From positions 248,001 to 312,000 of the forward strand of contig NZ_ABCK01000002.1 of the NCBI RefSeq assembly GCF_000170755.1: a DNA stretch of 64,000 nt. The letters run 5' to 3'. The position numbers were made by a program, and so were the translations under genes. This document shows, piece after piece, positions 62,146 through 64,000 of this stretch (positions are counted from its first letter, which is position 1; each line of letters opens with the position of its first letter). Origin of the DNA: Lentisphaera araneosa HTCC2155 (GTDB taxonomy: Bacteria; Verrucomicrobiota; Lentisphaeria; Lentisphaerales; Lentisphaeraceae). The notes below the pieces were generated by a model. The model made no database searches. It had not been told where the DNA came from and saw only the letters and a list, made by a program, of their open reading frames with translations.

Positions 62146-64000
62146 ATGAAATTTTTAGACGCACTTAAAGAGCAAATTCTCGTTCTCGACGGAGCCATGG
62201 GCTCCATGGTTCAATTGCTCAAGCTCCCCGACTCTGCTTATGGTGGCGAAGAATACGCCATGCTCTCTGACTTACTCGTTTTTTCTCGCCCTGATCAAGT
62301 CCGCGATAATATTCACTTGGAGTACCTCAAAGCCGGCGCCAATATTCTTGAAACAAATACTTTTGGTGCCAGTCCTTTACGTTTACAAGAATTCGATTTT
62401 TCAAAAATGGATCTCAGCGACTTTGCCGACCTTCCCGAAGGTCTCGATTTCCTAGAAAATGATTACTATGCTCTGACTCACTACTTCAATATTCGCGGTA
62501 TAGAACTCGCCCAAGACGCCATTGAAAAATACAAAAAGATGGATGAATACGATGGTCGTCCACTTTTTGTTGCCGGTTCTATTGGCCCCTCAAACTGGGT
62601 AATTTCTTCCACAGCTGCCAACCTCAACAAAACTGACTTTGCGACGATCAAGCAAAACTTTTACCTCCAGGTAAAAGCGATGATGCAGGCCAATGTGGAT
62701 GTGCTTCTTTTCGAAACTCAGCAGGATATGTTGGAGCTCAAAGCTTCAATTGCTGGTGCTCACCAAGCTGCCGAAGAACTCGGTTTCAAAGTACCGATCA
62801 TGGCACAAGTGACGGTGGATCAATTCAACAAGATGCAGATCTTTAATACTGACATGGAAGCCGCCTATGCTGCGGTTGGTGGTATTGGCATCGACGTCTT
62901 TGGTATCAACTGCACGCTCGGTCCTGAACTGATGCAGAAAGTGATCCCAGCTCTCGCACAAATGAGTGAACTTCCGATTTCTGTGGTTCCAAACGCCGGT
63001 CAGCCGATTTCGGTTAATGGTGAAACCGTTTACCCACTCGCTCCAGAAAAAATGGGCGAATACATGCGCGACTACGAAGCGGAAAATGGCATCAATATTG
63101 TCGGTGGTTGCTGTGGTACGACTCCGGCTCACATTGCGGAGATCACAAAACATTTAGGCGGCAAGAAACCTAAAGTGCGCGAAGTTAAACGTCGCAATCT
63201 CATTTCTGGCCCTCAAAACGCCTTTGAACTCGATGCCTCCGAAGGTCTCATTCAAATTGGCGAACGCCTCAACGTACGTGGCTCTAAGAAAGTACGTGAC
63301 GCGGTAGAAGTTGAAGACAACATCGATAATGATGCACTAGAAGAAGTTGTTAACGAACAAAACCGTGACTTGGGTATCGATATCCTCGACGTCTGCATGG
63401 ACTCCAATATCGTCAACACCGAAAAAGTTCTTCCAAAAGTGATTTATGATATGACCATGGACTTTGGTGGCGCTTTCTGTATTGACTCATTTGCCGTCGA
63501 CGCACTTGAAGTCGCTATTGACGTCTACCCCGGTCGTCCAATCATCAACTCCATTGCTCTCGAAGAGCACAGCCCTGGCGTCAGTAAAATTGATGCGATT
63601 GTTCCCCTTACCAAGCACCATAATCCGGTATATATTGCCCTGGTAACGGATGGTGACGGGCCCGCTTTAACGGCTGATAAAAAACTTGAACTCGCCGAAA
63701 AAATTGTTGCGGAAAGCGCAAAACACGGAGTCACTCCCGATCAGCTCATGATTGATATCAATGCTTTCCCCATTGGTGCGGAATCTATTGAGGGTATGAA
63801 CTTTGCTCTTGAGTCACTGAACTCACTCAAACCGATCAAAGCTATTCACCCGGAAATCATGACTTCGATTGGTGTGGGTAACCTCACTAATGGTCTTGCT
63901 AAAAAGCCTTACATGCGTGTGGTTCTGACTTCCGTTTTCCTCGATGAAGGTTACAAGCGTGGCCTCGATGCCGCAATTGTAAATCCCAATCACTTCATTC
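62146..64000 (+). CDS. metH: Cobalamin-dependent methionine synthase, 3' end outside window
   Basis: The frame opens at ATG 62146 and runs to the window edge (about 618 residues of an expected 1200 or so). The homocysteine-binding domain has LVLDGAMGSMVQ and the zinc site in INCTLGPELM and GGCCGTTPAHI. The pterin-binding domain starts near GLIQIGERLNVRGSKK. The enzyme transfers a methyl group from methyltetrahydrofolate to homocysteine, in the cytoplasm. Cobalamin-binding and activation domains should follow outside. The domain order supports the call strongly. It is the only housekeeping gene in the window and lies right after an IS-rich zone. Confidence 0.95.
   Translation, partial: MKFLDALKEQILVLDGAMGSMVQLLKLPDSAYGGEEYAMLSDLLVFSRPDQVRDNIHLEYLKAGANILETNTFGASPLRLQEFDFSKMDLSDFADLPEGLDFLENDYYALTHYFNIRGIELAQDAIEKYKKMDEYDGRPLFVAGSIGPSNWVISSTAANLNKTDFATIKQNFYLQVKAMMQANVDVLLFETQQDMLELKASIAGAHQAAEELGFKVPIMAQVTVDQFNKMQIFNTDMEAAYAAVGGIGIDVFGINCTLGPELMQKVIPALAQMSELPISVVPNAGQPISVNGETVYPLAPEKMGEYMRDYEAENGINIVGGCCGTTPAHIAEITKHLGGKKPKVREVKRRNLISGPQNAFELDASEGLIQIGERLNVRGSKKVRDAVEVEDNIDNDALEEVVNEQNRDLGIDILDVCMDSNIVNTEKVLPKVIYDMTMDFGGAFCIDSFAVDALEVAIDVYPGRPIINSIALEEHSPGVSKIDAIVPLTKHHNPVYIALVTDGDGPALTADKKLELAEKIVAESAKHGVTPDQLMIDINAFPIGAESIEGMNFALESLNSLKPIKAIHPEIMTSIGVGNLTNGLAKKPYMRVVLTSVFLDEGYKRGLDAAIVNPNHFI

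Overview
The window looks like chromosomal DNA of a marine Lentisphaerae/PVC-group bacterium close to Lentisphaera. The reasons are a dense set of secreted sulfatases, planctomycete-type cytochrome c proteins (DUF1587, ThuA-dehydrogenase-CxxCH fusions), solitary type II pseudopilins with H-X9-DG-like C termini, and ECF sigma factor/Ser-Thr kinase pairs. This assignment rests on gene content read by eye, not on a search.

Layout. 1-8763: a partial cytochrome c protein on the minus strand, then a sulfatase, an esterase, a pseudopilin, an SGNH-esterase fusion and a second pseudopilin. 8876-18269: a GH95 fucosidase between two arrays of a 125-bp repeat, then an apparent operon of SGNH hydrolase, sulfatase, esterase-SGNH fusion, ECF sigma factor and kinase. 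18347-25498: a large ThuA/dehydrogenase/HEAT/cytochrome protein, a 192-bp tandem repeat field and a sulfatase. 25529-32434: a mobile-element cluster with a group II intron, an IS5/IS1182-like element, an ISL3 element with a perfect 8-bp target duplication, and a frameshifted IS110-family element. 32604-39108: a sulfatase, a pseudopilin, decayed glycerophosphodiesterase and PhoD-like genes, a surface-protein gene truncated near an IS1380-like transposase. 39730-48138: a second sigma/kinase pair, two cytochrome/dehydrogenase-type proteins and a lipoprotein glycosidase. 48500-56864: a 37-bp tandem repeat, an unknown membrane protein, a pseudopilin, a third sigma/kinase pair, an esterase and a GH29 fucosidase. 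57015-62000: structured repeats, two more IS110-family elements and a pseudopilin. 62146-end: the start of methionine synthase (metH). I saw no tRNA, rRNA or CRISPR array.

How the genes fit together. Two fucosidase families (GH29, GH95), four sulfatases and several deacetylase-type esterases suggest degradation of a sulfated, acylated, fucose-containing polysaccharide outside the cytoplasm. By eye I found twelve copies of a bipartite sequence (GTAAC-like, 17 bp, GTTWRA-like) mostly 30-70 bp upstream of the pseudopilins, sulfatases, GH29, a cytochrome, the lipoprotein and transcription units that carry all three ECF sigma factors. This suggests one ECF-type regulon that includes its own sigma genes.

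The three partner kinases share an odd active site. The usual VAxK lysine is Ala, and a Lys sits in the glycine-rich loop exactly 17 residues earlier. That is the arrangement known from eukaryotic WNK kinases. The promoter set and the WNK-like kinases are the most promising leads in the window.
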